Source: Actinobacillus succinogenes 130Z | GTDB taxonomy: Bacteria; Pseudomonadota; Gammaproteobacteria; Enterobacterales; Pasteurellaceae | Assembly (NCBI RefSeq): GCF_000017245.1 | Contig: NC_009655.1 | Coordinates: 558,001-622,000 of the forward strand | Direction of reading: 5' to 3' | DNA length: 64,000 bases | Shown: positions 55,689 through 64,000 of the stretch, piece by piece | Layout: the number at the start of each line of letters is the position of its first letter | Position numbering within the stretch: the first letter of the stretch is position 1 | Notes under the pieces: model-generated | Told to the model about the DNA's origin: nothing | Databases searched by the model: none | What the model saw: only the letters and a program-made list of their open reading frames with translations | Program-made: the position numbers and the translations under genes

Positions 55689-57131
55689 TTAAGCAGCTTT
55701 GGCTTTGATAAAGGCAATGGCTTTGTCGATGCGCGCCAATACGCGTTCGCGTCCGATTGCGGCAAGAGTCACATCCATGGAAGGGGATTGTCCGGCACCG
55801 GTGACGGCAACGCGTAACGGCATTCCGACTTTACCCATGCCTACGTCTAAGTCGGCAGCGGTTTGTTCGATGGCCTCATGAGTGCTGTGTGCGTCCCAGA
55901 CGGAAAGTGCGGTCAGTTTTTCTTTCACTTTTTCCAGCGGTTGAACGGCTGCCGCTTTCAGATGTTTTTTCGCCGCCGTTTCATCAAAGGTCTCGAATTC
56001 CTCAAAGAAATAACGGCTGGACAATGCCATTTCCCGCAGAGTTTTACTGCGTTCCGCTAACATGGAAACGATGTCGGTTAAGGCCGGACCGTTTGCGGTA
56101 TCTATACCCAAATCCCGATATTGCCACGCCAAGTGGTTCGCCACGTAATCCGCCGGTAATTCGCGCATATAATGCTGGTTCAACCATTGCAGTTTTTCCG
56201 TATTGAATGCACTGGCGGATTTGCTCACGTGTTCCAGTTCGAACAAATTAATCATTTCTTCGCGGCTGAAAATTTCTTGGTCGCCATGTCCCCACCCCAA
56301 GCGAACCAAATAGTTCACCAAGGCTTCAGGTAAATAGCCGTCGTCACGGTATTGCATGACGCTCACGGCACCATGACGTTTGGATAATTTTTGACCGTCG
56401 TCGCCGTTAATCATGGAAACGTGCGCGTAAGTCGGGATCGGCGCCCCCAAGGCGTTTAAAATATTGATTTGACGCGGCGTGTTATTGATGTGGTCTTCAC
56501 CACGCACAACATGAGTGATGCCCATATCCCAGTCGTCTACCACTACGCAGAAATTGTAAGTCGGCGAACCGTCGGTACGACGAATGATTAAATCGTCTAA
56601 TTCGCTGTTGCTGATTTCGATACGGCCACGCACCGCATCGTCAAAGATCACGGAACCTTCCTGCGGGTTTTTGAAACGTACTACGTGCGGTTCGTCCGGC
56701 GAATGACTGTGATCGTGCAGGCAATGACGATCGTAACGCGGCTTTTCTTTGTTGGCTTCTTGGCTGTGACGTAATTCTTCCAGCCGTTCTTTTGTACAAT
56801 AACAACGGTATGCCAGACCTTGCTCGATCATTTGATCGATCACCTGGTTGTAACGAGTAAACCGTTTGGTTTGGAAATAAGGACCGTGTTCCCAGGCAAG
56901 ATTCAACCACTCCATTCCTTCAATGATAGCGGCGGTGGCTTCAGGCGTGGAACGTTCTAAATCCGTATCTTCAATTCGCAGCACGAATTCGCCGTGATGA
57001 TGCTTTGCAAATAACCAGGAATAAAGTGCCGTACGCGCACCGCCTACATGCAGATAGCCGGTAGGACTTGGCGCGAAACGAGTGCGGACTGTTACATTGG
57101 GATCTAAATCAAATAATGGTTCTAATTTCAT
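55689..57131 (-). CDS. gltX: Glutamyl-tRNA synthetase
   Basis: Class I synthetase charging tRNA-Glu. The 480-residue protein has the HIGH-type motif in RFAPSPTGYLHVGGARTALY (about 18-37, HVGG) and the KMSKS-type motif KLSKRHG in DDGQKLSKRHGAVSV (about 246-260). The zinc-site cysteines begin in YRCYCTKE. Its substrate tRNA-Glu is encoded in the rRNA spacer of this window. The gene is divergent from the tRNA-Val cluster and convergent with lplA, separated by tRNA-Ala. Confidence 0.97.
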   Translation of the reverse strand: MKLEPLFDLDPNVTVRTRFAPSPTGYLHVGGARTALYSWLFAKHHHGEFVLRIEDTDLERSTPEATAAIIEGMEWLNLAWEHGPYFQTKRFTRYNQVIDQMIEQGLAYRCYCTKERLEELRHSQEANKEKPRYDRHCLHDHSHSPDEPHVVRFKNPQEGSVIFDDAVRGRIEISNSELDDLIIRRTDGSPTYNFCVVVDDWDMGITHVVRGEDHINNTPRQINILNALGAPIPTYAHVSMINGDDGQKLSKRHGAVSVMQYRDDGYLPEALVNYLVRLGWGHGDQEIFSREEMINLFELEHVSKSASAFNTEKLQWLNQHYMRELPADYVANHLAWQYRDLGIDTANGPALTDIVSMLAERSKTLREMALSSRYFFEEFETFDETAAKKHLKAAAVQPLEKVKEKLTALSVWDAHSTHEAIEQTAADLDVGMGKVGMPLRVAVTGAGQSPSMDVTLAAIGRERVLARIDKAIAFIKAKAA

Positions 57132-57254
57132 CTTATTGCCTTAATTCATTACAAAAACTTCATTATTGTACTCGTTTTTTATCTAAAAAATGACTAGAAA
57201 TTTTAAACTTATGCCTATTTTTAAGCCAATTAATGCAAATTTCACAAAAAGAGG

Positions 57255-57282
57255 TTGACTGTAATTGTGGATTCCCTATAAT
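57255..57282 (+). promoter_or_regulatory. tRNA-Val operon promoter
   Basis: TTGACT (-35, 57255-57260) and TATAAT (-10, 57277-57282), 16 bases apart, with discriminator ACGCCCC as in the rRNA and tRNA-Phe/Asn promoters. Confidence 0.88.
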
Positions 57283-57298
57283 ACGCCCCACAAACAGC

Positions 57299-57374
57299 GG
57301 GCGATTAGCTCAGTTGGGAGAGCACCTCCCTTACAAGGAGGGGGTCACTGGTTCGAGACCGGTATCGCCCACCA
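57299..57374 (+). tRNA. tRNA-Val (anticodon TAC), copy 1
   Basis: A 76-base tRNA with encoded CCA; acceptor GGGCGAT pairs with ATCGCCC, the anticodon loop is CTTACAAG. First of three identical genes. Confidence 0.97.
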
Positions 57375-57425
57375 CTTTTATGGTGTATCTTGCTGTTTAT
57401 CCCTTGATTTTAAGGCTCTTTAAGC

Positions 57426-57501
57426 GGGCGATTAGCTCAGTTGGGAGAGCACCTCCCTTACAAGGAGGGGGTCACTGGTTCGAGACCGGTATCGCCCACC
57501 A
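57426..57501 (+). tRNA. tRNA-Val (anticodon TAC), copy 2
   Basis: Identical to copy 1 over all 76 bases; 51-base spacer upstream. Confidence 0.97.
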
Positions 57502-57615
57502 CTTAAAGCCTACGAATCTAAACCTGTGAAATTTAAAGTTAGTGCGGGACAAATGATTACAAGCGGTATGAGAGTACGGCGAGGTCATTTAAGGCTGCAG
57601 TAACGAAAATTTTTA

Positions 57616-57691
57616 GGGCGATTAGCTCAGTTGGGAGAGCACCTCCCTTACAAGGAGGGGGTCACTGGTTCGAGACCGGTATCGCCCACCA
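57616..57691 (+). tRNA. tRNA-Val (anticodon TAC), copy 3
   Basis: Identical to copies 1 and 2; the 114-base spacer upstream shows no gene. E. coli also has three tandem tRNA-Val(TAC) genes divergent from gltX (valU-valX-valY). Confidence 0.97.
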
Positions 57692-57771
57692 TTTATTTTC
57701 TTTCCTTTGAACTTCATCTTTAATTTCGTTATACTGCGACCCTTAATTATTATTCTCGCAGGAACTGTATT

Positions 57772-59757
57772 TTGTCTCTCGCAAGCATCATTTTCGTTAT
57801 CTGGATCTTATTCGCTTATTTTCAATTGATTCTCCATTTTCACCGCCTGAAAATGATGAATGCCTTTATTCCCCGTGATGTTCGACGCAGCGTACAATAT
57901 CAATCCGCGCTTAGTCGCATGCTGAAACGCGGCGCACAATTCGACGCTAAAGTTATCGCGATTATACTGGCACCGTTTTTTCTGTTCGGTGCGGCATCTT
58001 TCTCGTTTTTAAGCGTAAATTCGACCGCACTTATTTGGTCTATGTACGTTTTTGTTTTCGCTTTTGCGCTTATCGGTATTGTAGTCGGTAATTTCTATTA
58101 CTTTAAAACCTACAATAATTATTACGACATGTTTATGTTCGGTTTGATGGAAGACGATACGCAGGCGGTGCTGAAAAATATTTATGACGATTATCCCGTT
58201 ATTACCGGCTTTTCGGCTGTTTTTGCGTTAGCGTTCATTCCCGGTTGGTTGACGCATTATGCCTTGATAAATTGGCAGCCCGATCTCAACCCGTGGTGGT
58301 CGTCTCTATTGTTTATCGGTACCTTATGCATTCTCGTTTTTTTTGCCCGAGGCACGATTCATTCTACGCCGTTGGGTAAGAATCATGCACAAGTAGCGTC
58401 GCTCGCCGTCATTAACAAGCTGGTTCCTAACGGGGTGATTGCCATGGAATGGGCGTTTGGCGACCGCAAACGTAATATTCGTTTCGAGCCGGTAGATTTG
58501 AGCGAAGGAAAAGCGTTGATGCAACGGGTTTTCGGCACCGAATCCTTAATTGACCGCACGCCGCACAACGACGCTCTCGCCGCTTTGAAACCTAACGTAT
58601 TTCTTGCCGTAATGGAAAGTTTCGGCACCAATTATTTGCTTTCGGACGATCCTCAATCCAATGATTTACTGGGTAATTTTAGACCGCACTTTGAACGCGA
58701 CATGGTGTTCAAACGGTTTATTTCCGATTACGACGGTACTGCCCCAACCTTAGCTTCTTTGTATTTTTATAGTCCGATTCAAAATATCAGCCAATCTTCC
58801 GCACAACAAACCGCATTACCGTACAGTCCGTTTTTAACCTATAAACGGCAAGGCTACCGCACGATTTTTATTACCTCCGGCGGCATGATGTGGCGTAATT
58901 TCGGTAATTATCTGCCGTTACAGGGGGTGGACGAACTGTACGATCAAAACGACATTATTGAAGCGTTTCCCGAAGCTAAGTCTTCGCTGTCTTACTGGGG
59001 AATCGCCGACGAATATGCGCTGGCGCTGGCGGAAAAATTACTGAGGGAAGCGCAGGAACCGCTGTTTATTAATTTCTTAAGTATCACTAATCATCCGCCT
59101 TACGACGTACCGCCCCACTATCAGGCGAAGCGGATTAATCCCGCTGTGCTGGACGGTAAATTCGGTTCCGAACAGGAAAACCGTAAATCCTTGACGACCT
59201 ATCAATACGCCAACAACGCTTTAGGTGATTTCATTACCAATCTGAACAAATCGGAAAACGGAAAAAATACCGTTGTTGCCGTGACCGGCGATCATCACGT
59301 ACGTTGCGTACGTTTTGAGGCGCCGAAAGAAAACTTTATGGCGAAAGGCGTGCCGTTTTACCTGCGCGTGCCGGAGGCGGTAAAATATGCGGTACCCCTC
59401 CGCTTCGAACCGAACCGGCTCGGTTCCCACAAAGACATTATGCCGACGTTGTACGCATTAAGTTTGTCCGACGCGGAATACTGGAATTTAGGCGGGCGCA
59501 ATTTATTGGCGCAGCAGGATGACGAAAAATATGCATTCGCCGTTAACGAAAGTCTGTGGGCGGATGCGGACGGCGTCGTGGAAGGCGTGGCGGACAGCGG
59601 ATTCCAATTTCCATGGCAAAATGCGACCGCACTTTATCCGGATAATTTATGGGTGAATCCGCCGGTTCCGCTGCCGGAAAGTAAACGGCAGCATATTCAG
59701 GCTTACCGAAAATTACTGCATTGGCAAATCAATTATTTAGTCGCCGGCGAAAAATAA
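57772..59757 (+). CDS. LTA synthase/alkaline-phosphatase superfamily membrane protein
   Basis: A 661-residue inner-membrane protein with about five N-terminal membrane segments (to about residue 190) and a large periplasmic sulfatase-like domain. That domain carries the expected metal and nucleophile residues: FLAVMESFGTNY (Glu, about 280-291), the Thr nucleophile in DYDGTAPTLASLYFY, and the metal Asp/His in VAVTGDHHVR. In Gram-positive bacteria this family makes lipoteichoic acid. In Gram-negative relatives it transfers phosphoglycerol or phosphoethanolamine to surface glycans, so modification of the lipooligosaccharide is plausible. The start is a TTG with CAGGAAC upstream, chosen because it gives the first membrane segment; it could be wrong. 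mfd starts 27 bases after its stop. Confidence 0.82.
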   Translation: MSLASIIFVIWILFAYFQLILHFHRLKMMNAFIPRDVRRSVQYQSALSRMLKRGAQFDAKVIAIILAPFFLFGAASFSFLSVNSTALIWSMYVFVFAFALIGIVVGNFYYFKTYNNYYDMFMFGLMEDDTQAVLKNIYDDYPVITGFSAVFALAFIPGWLTHYALINWQPDLNPWWSSLLFIGTLCILVFFARGTIHSTPLGKNHAQVASLAVINKLVPNGVIAMEWAFGDRKRNIRFEPVDLSEGKALMQRVFGTESLIDRTPHNDALAALKPNVFLAVMESFGTNYLLSDDPQSNDLLGNFRPHFERDMVFKRFISDYDGTAPTLASLYFYSPIQNISQSSAQQTALPYSPFLTYKRQGYRTIFITSGGMMWRNFGNYLPLQGVDELYDQNDIIEAFPEAKSSLSYWGIADEYALALAEKLLREAQEPLFINFLSITNHPPYDVPPHYQAKRINPAVLDGKFGSEQENRKSLTTYQYANNALGDFITNLNKSENGKNTVVAVTGDHHVRCVRFEAPKENFMAKGVPFYLRVPEAVKYAVPLRFEPNRLGSHKDIMPTLYALSLSDAEYWNLGGRNLLAQQDDEKYAFAVNESLWADADGVVEGVADSGFQFPWQNATALYPDNLWVNPPVPLPESKRQHIQAYRKLLHWQINYLVAGEK

Positions 59758-59784
59758 CGCAAAAAATGACCGCACTTTAATATT

Positions 59785-62700
59785 ATGACAACGAAATATT
59801 TTACGCTTGATATTCCTACTCAATCGAATGATCACAAAATTCTCGGCAATGTACTGGCGGGGGCGGATTGTCTGGCTATTGCCGAAATCGCCGCACAGCA
59901 CAAGGGGCTTACCGTCATCGTCACCCAAGACAGTAAAAGTGCGGTGCGTTTAGAGAAAGTTTTGCGTGAAATTACGGCAACCGAAATTTGTCTTTTCCCC
60001 GATTGGGAAACCCTGCCTTACGACGCGTTTTCTCCTCATCAGGAGATTATTTCCGCCCGTCTGAGTGCGTTATTTTATCTGCAACAGGCGAATCGGGGTA
60101 TTCTGCTGTTGCCGGTTACCACCCTAATGCAACGCGTTTGCCCGCCGTCATTTTTGCAGCAGAATGTGCTACTGATTAAAAACGGTGACCGTTTCAATAT
60201 CGAACGTCTGCGTTTGCAACTGGAAAATGCAGGCTATCGCACGGTGGAACAAGTGTTGGAACCCGGTGAATTTGCGGTGCGCGGATCATTGTTAGATCTT
60301 TTCCCCATGGGGAGTCCGTTGCCGTTCCGTTTGGATTTCTTTGACGATGAAATTGATTCTATCCGCACTTTTGATGTGGAAACCCAGCGTACTTTAGCGG
60401 AAATCCCTCAAATCAATTTGTTGCCTGCCCATGAATTTCCGACGGACAGCAAAGGTATTGAATTTTTCCGTGCCCGTTTTCGCGCGACCTTCGGTGAAAT
60501 CCGACGGGATCCGGAACATATTTATCAACAGGTTTCGAAAGGTACGTTGGTATCGGGAATCGAATACTGGCAGCCGTTGTTTTTTGAGCAAATGGGTACA
60601 TTGTTTGATTATCTGCCGGCGAACAGTTTACTGGTGGAGTCGGAACAAAACGCGGAACAGGCGATCCGTTTTTATGCGGATGCCGAACAACGTTTTGAAA
60701 GCCGTAAGGTGGATCCTATGCGCCCGCTTCTGCCGCCGGAAACCCTGTGGTTACGGGCGGACGAACTTAACCGCCATCTGAAACAATATTCCCGTATGAC
60801 GTTTAAAACGGAAAAAGTGCGCTCGTCCGTGCGCCGGAAAAATCTCCCGCTTGTCCCTCTGCCCCCGCTGCAAATTCAGGCTCAGCAAAAAGAACCGTTG
60901 CAGGCGTTACGCCGATTTATCGAATCCTTTGACGGTAAAATCGTGTTTTCCGTGGAAACGGAAGGGAGACGGGAAACCCTTTTGGATTTGCTTTCGCCCG
61001 GCAAGCTTAAGCCGAAACAAATCAAACGGTTAGAGGAGGCGGAAGAGCAGCATATCAGTCTATGGATTAGTTCTCTTGATCACGGTTTTATTTTGGAATC
61101 TCAAAGTGCGGTTAAAATAGCCGTTATTTGTGAAACGGAATTATTGGGTGACAGAGTACAGCAGCGGCGTCGCGATAAACGCAAAACCGTAAATCCGGAT
61201 GCCTTAATCCGTAATCTCGCCGAACTGAAAATCGGACAACCGGTAGTTCATCTCGAACATGGCGTCGGGCGTTACGGCGGACTGGTAACGTTGGAAAACG
61301 GCGGTGTTAAAGCGGAATATTTGCTATTAACTTATGCCAATGACGCCAAACTTTACGTGCCCGTCGCCGGTTTGCATTTAATCAGCCGTTATGTGGGCGG
61401 TAACGAAGAAACCGCGCCGTTGCACAAATTAGGCAGCGATGCTTGGTCAAAAGCACGCCGCAAGGCGGCTGAGAAAATTCGCGATGTAGCGGCGGAATTA
61501 TTGGATGTTTATGCCCAACGGGAAGCGCAGAAAGGTTTCGCTTTCCAATATGAGCGCGAAGAATTCCAGGCTTTTAGCGCTACGTTTCCGTTTGAAGAAA
61601 CTTTTGATCAGGCGTTGGCAATTAATGCCGTGATTTCCGATATGTGTCAGCCGAAAGCGATGGATCGCTTAATTTGCGGGGATGTGGGATTCGGTAAAAC
61701 CGAAGTCGCCATGCGCGCCGCATTTTTAGCGGTGATGAATCACAAACAGGTTGCCGTGCTGGTACCGACGACTTTGCTGGCACAGCAACATTATGAAAAT
61801 TTCCGCGATCGTTTTGCCAATCTTCCCGTTAACGTCGAAGTTCTGTCGCGTTTTAAAACGGCTAAAGAACAGAAAAGAGTATTAGCGGATCTTGCCGACG
61901 GCAAAGTGGATATTTTGATCGGTACGCATAAACTGATTCAATCCGATGTCAAATTCCACGATTTAGGTTTGTTGATTATTGATGAAGAACACCGTTTCGG
62001 CGTTCGACAAAAAGAACGAATCAAACAACTGCGCGCCAATATCGATATTCTCACGTTAACTGCCACGCCGATTCCGCGTACGCTGAATATGGCGATGAAC
62101 GGAATTCGTGATTTATCCATTATTTCTACGCCGCCGGCGCGTCGGTTAACCATTAAAACCTTTGTGCGTCAGCAGGACGATCTCACCGTTCGCGAAGCGA
62201 TTTTGCGCGAAATTTTGCGGGGCGGACAGGTTTATTATCTGCATAATGATGTGGCAAGTATTGAAAATTGTGCGGAAAAATTGACCGCACTTGTGCCGGA
62301 AGCACGCGTTACCGTAGGGCACGGACAAATGCGGGAACGGGAATTGGAACGGGTGATGACGGATTTTTATCATCAGCGTTTCAATGTGCTGGTCTGTTCT
62401 ACCATTATCGAAACCGGCATTGATGTGCCTACCGCCAATACCATTATTATCGAACGGGCGGATAATTTCGGTTTGGCTCAATTACACCAATTACGCGGAC
62501 GGGTAGGGCGTTCTCATCATCAGGCATACGCCTATTTGCTGACGCCGCCGCCGAAATTGATGACCAAAGACGCGCTGAAACGTTTGGAAGCGTTGGAAAG
62601 TCTGGATAATCTCGGGGCCGGCTTCGTTTTGGCTACGCATGATTTAGAAATCCGCGGTGCGGGCGAATTACTGGGTTCCGAGCAGAGCGGGCAGATTGAA

Positions 62701-63231
62701 AGTATCGGTTTCTCATTATACATGGAATTATTGGAAGCCGCCGTGACGGCGATGAAAGAAGGACGCGAACCTAGTCTGGACGAACTCACGCAACAGCAGG
62801 TAGAAATTGATTTACGGGTGTCGGCGTTATTACCGGAAGATTATCTGGGCGATGTCAATATGCGCTTGTCCTTTTATAAACGCATTGCCGGGGCGGAAAA
62901 TAAAACGGCTTTGGACGAGTTAAAAGTAGAATTAATCGATCGTTTCGGTTTGTTGCCGGAGGCGGCCCAAAATCTGATGCGGATTGCGGAATTACGCACT
63001 TTGGCAAAACAGCTTAAAATTATCAAAATTGACGGCACGGCAACCGGCGGCTTTATTGAATTTAACCCGACGGCGGATATTGAACCGATGAAATTCCTGA
63101 ATCTTATTCAGCAACAACCGGCAGTGTTTAAATTTGACGGACCGACCAAATTCCGTTTTTCCCACAATTTAGAACAACCGAAAGTACGGTTGGAATTTGT
63201 ATTAAATTTATTGAATTCATTATCGGATTAG
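59785..63231 (+). CDS. mfd: Transcription-repair coupling factor Mfd
   Basis: A 1148-residue ATPase that removes stalled RNA polymerase at lesions and recruits UvrA. Domain order is N-terminal UvrB-like (about 1-330), RNA-polymerase interaction domain (about 480-545, beginning QPVVHLEHGVGRYGGL), and the RecG-like translocase. Translocase motifs are GDVGFGKTEVAMRAA (Walker A, about 632-646), IIDEEHRFGVRQKE and LTATPIPRTLNMA. A C-terminal TRCF domain ends the protein. E. coli Mfd has exactly 1148 residues. It probably shares a transcript with the preceding membrane-protein gene. Two uptake sequences lie inside it (SAVRLEK, SAVKIA). Confidence 0.97.
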   Translation: MTTKYFTLDIPTQSNDHKILGNVLAGADCLAIAEIAAQHKGLTVIVTQDSKSAVRLEKVLREITATEICLFPDWETLPYDAFSPHQEIISARLSALFYLQQANRGILLLPVTTLMQRVCPPSFLQQNVLLIKNGDRFNIERLRLQLENAGYRTVEQVLEPGEFAVRGSLLDLFPMGSPLPFRLDFFDDEIDSIRTFDVETQRTLAEIPQINLLPAHEFPTDSKGIEFFRARFRATFGEIRRDPEHIYQQVSKGTLVSGIEYWQPLFFEQMGTLFDYLPANSLLVESEQNAEQAIRFYADAEQRFESRKVDPMRPLLPPETLWLRADELNRHLKQYSRMTFKTEKVRSSVRRKNLPLVPLPPLQIQAQQKEPLQALRRFIESFDGKIVFSVETEGRRETLLDLLSPGKLKPKQIKRLEEAEEQHISLWISSLDHGFILESQSAVKIAVICETELLGDRVQQRRRDKRKTVNPDALIRNLAELKIGQPVVHLEHGVGRYGGLVTLENGGVKAEYLLLTYANDAKLYVPVAGLHLISRYVGGNEETAPLHKLGSDAWSKARRKAAEKIRDVAAELLDVYAQREAQKGFAFQYEREEFQAFSATFPFEETFDQALAINAVISDMCQPKAMDRLICGDVGFGKTEVAMRAAFLAVMNHKQVAVLVPTTLLAQQHYENFRDRFANLPVNVEVLSRFKTAKEQKRVLADLADGKVDILIGTHKLIQSDVKFHDLGLLIIDEEHRFGVRQKERIKQLRANIDILTLTATPIPRTLNMAMNGIRDLSIISTPPARRLTIKTFVRQQDDLTVREAILREILRGGQVYYLHNDVASIENCAEKLTALVPEARVTVGHGQMRERELERVMTDFYHQRFNVLVCSTIIETGIDVPTANTIIIERADNFGLAQLHQLRGRVGRSHHQAYAYLLTPPPKLMTKDALKRLEALESLDNLGAGFVLATHDLEIRGAGELLGSEQSGQIESIGFSLYMELLEAAVTAMKEGREPSLDELTQQQVEIDLRVSALLPEDYLGDVNMRLSFYKRIAGAENKTALDELKVELIDRFGLLPEAAQNLMRIAELRTLAKQLKIIKIDGTATGGFIEFNPTADIEPMKFLNLIQQQPAVFKFDGPTKFRFSHNLEQPKVRLEFVLNLLNSLSD

Positions 63232-63448
63232 AGACATCACCGTCGTTTCAGCTCGTTAAGCTTAATTGATTTTTATCATAAGAAAAAACGGTTTTTTGTA
63301 CTTTTTCGACTTAGATCACATTTTGTAAAAATTTGTTTGAAGGGATGTAAGAAATTACTTGCAAACCGAAGTTAATCAGCATATTTTGTTAACAAAGGAT
63401 GTAAAACGGGTGCCGCAAAGCACTCTCACAGCAAAAGAGGTAACTGCT

Positions 63449-63769
63449 ATGACACTTAATATCGCAAGCAAACAAATGGACATCACCCCTGCAATCCGTT
63501 CTCATATTGAAGAACGTCTCGCAAAATTAGAAAAATGGCAAACGCAGTTAATCAATCCCCACTTTGTATTGAGTAAACTACCGCAGGGTTTCGGGGTGGA
63601 AGCGACAATCGGCACGCCGTTCGGTAATTTATTTGCCACCGCAGAATCCGACGATATGTATGTCGCCATCAATAATGTAGAAGAAAAATTAGAAAAACAG
63701 CTGAATAAACTACAGCATAAAGGGGAAGCCCGTCGTGCGGATGAACGTTTAAAAGATTCTTTCAGATAG
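63449..63769 (+). CDS. raiA: Ribosome-associated inhibitor / hibernation factor (RaiA/YfiA)
   Basis: A 106-residue protein that binds the 30S decoding region of idle 70S ribosomes. It begins MTLNIASKQMDITPAIRSHI with the HPF/YfiA fold; E. coli RaiA has 113 residues. The ATG at 63449 has AAAGAGG upstream; an in-frame extension to 63359 is rejected as it would add a non-conserved 30-residue leader. The 217-base gap after mfd contains a half CRP-like site (TCACA near 63317) and no coding sequence. A hairpin terminator follows. Confidence 0.93.
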   Translation: MTLNIASKQMDITPAIRSHIEERLAKLEKWQTQLINPHFVLSKLPQGFGVEATIGTPFGNLFATAESDDMYVAINNVEEKLEKQLNKLQHKGEARRADERLKDSFR

Positions 63770-63783
63770 TATCGTATCGACCG

Positions 63784-63820
63784 ATTGCTTGAAGTTTAAG
63801 TACTTCAAGCAATTCTTTTT
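63784..63820 (+). terminator. raiA terminator
   Basis: ATTGCTTGAAG (63784-63794) and CTTCAAGCAAT (63803-63813), perfect stem, followed by CTTTTTAAG. Confidence 0.88.
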
Positions 63821-63832
63821 AAGAACATAAGC

Positions 63833-63876
63833 AAAGTGCGGTGAAAATGTTAAAATTTTTCACCGCACTTTTTAAT
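63833..63876. terminator. nlpD terminator made of two inverted uptake sequences
   Basis: AAAGTGCGGTGAAAA (63833-63847) and TTTTCACCGCACTTT (63857-63871) form a perfect 15-base stem; it lies 22 bases past the minus-strand nlpD stop. Both arms contain the full uptake core. Confidence 0.82.
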
Positions 63877-63892
63877 TTTGCCGTTCGTGACT

Positions 63893-64000
63893 TTAACGGC
63901 GCGGTAGATAACGGGTCGGATCCACCGATTTACCTTTGTAACGGATTTCAAAATGGAGTTTCACACGGTTCGTTCCGCTACTTCCCATTTTAGCAATCTG
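63893..64000 (-). CDS. nlpD: NlpD-like murein hydrolase activator, C-terminal end (rest outside window)
   Basis: The last 35 codons of a minus-strand gene are inside the window. The translated tail includes QIAKMGSSGTNRVKLHFEI and RYKGKSVDPTRYLPRR, the very C-terminus of NlpD/EnvC-type M23 (LytM) domains, with the HFE motif holding a former zinc-site histidine. NlpD activates the amidase AmiC at the septum. Assignment to NlpD over other M23 proteins rests on this short stretch and the RYLP ending. Confidence 0.8.
   Translation of the reverse strand, partial: QIAKMGSSGTNRVKLHFEIRYKGKSVDPTRYLPRR

Noticed and set aside
57233..57529. Open frame of 98 codons on the plus strand with AQLGEHLPYKEGVTGSRPVSP
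   Set aside because: It is the translation of the first two tRNA-Val genes, a well-known artefact of tRNA sequence read as protein.
57555..57563. ACAAGCGGT, the uptake core of the Actinobacillus pleuropneumoniae subclade
   Set aside because: A single intergenic occurrence (and one within 16S) is expected by chance; the Hin-type core is the recurring one.
63305..63325. CRP-like sequence (CGACTTAGATCACA) ahead of raiA
   Set aside because: Only one half-site matches the consensus; too weak to annotate as a site, although raiA is CRP-dependent in E. coli.

Overview
The window is an ordinary chromosomal stretch of a gamma-proteobacterium of the family Pasteurellaceae. The 9-base DNA uptake sequence AAGTGCGGT (Haemophilus/Hin type), or its complement ACCGCACTT, recurs between and inside genes. 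The proteins resemble Haemophilus, Aggregatibacter and Actinobacillus succinogenes/Basfia homologues, and the 23S gene carries a helix-25 intervening sequence of the kind known in this family. The Hin-type uptake core argues against the Actinobacillus pleuropneumoniae subclade. I cannot fix the species; a Basfia/[Mannheimia] succiniciproducens-like organism is a reasonable guess.

Layout. 1-1.55 kb: end of an ascorbate-type PTS operon (ulaB, ulaA partial) with a perfect CRP site. 1.6-10.1 kb: tusA, then yigZ-trkH-hemG followed by a complete rRNA operon (16S, tRNA-Glu, 23S, 5S), the same gene order as E. coli rrnA. 10.2-14.8 kb: trmO, menA-rraA and the rpsP-rimM-trmD-rplS operon. 14.8-20.2 kb: three glycosyltransferases (a two-domain GT2 fusion, a GT4 gene and a GT25 gene) interleaved with ppa, an M48 lipoprotein protease and rpmE. 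20.2-28.5 kb: priA, ftsN and a TetR-AcrA-AcrB efflux operon with a palindromic operator. 28.5-38.2 kb: gmhA, yfhL, a T2 ribonuclease, pgk-fba, an O-antigen ligase-like gene, trmB-yggL and mutY-yggX-mltC. 38.4-46.3 kb: tRNA-Phe/Asn, mlaA-yfbU, carA-carB and glmU. 46.4-55.4 kb: a BCCT transporter and several metabolic genes (Gfo/Idh oxidoreductase, GST-like, CDF, hydroxyisobutyrate-dehydrogenase family, Old-Yellow-Enzyme family, lplA). 55.5-57.7 kb: tRNA-Ala, gltX and three identical tRNA-Val genes, again an E. coli-like arrangement. 57.8-64 kb: an LTA-synthase-family membrane protein, mfd, raiA and the 3' end of nlpD.

The most interesting signal is in surface-glycan genes. The GT25 gene has seven CAAT repeats at its 5' end with two candidate start codons in different frames, and the GT4 gene has a run of ten C inside its coding sequence. 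Both look like simple-sequence contingency (phase-variation) loci of the lipooligosaccharide. Other points worth a look are two mutually exclusive hairpins in the rRNA leader ahead of boxA, a REP-like inverted doublet between carA and carB, tandem ARG boxes ahead of carA, and terminators built from inverted pairs of uptake sequences. I saw no CRISPR array, prophage, transposase gene or defence island.
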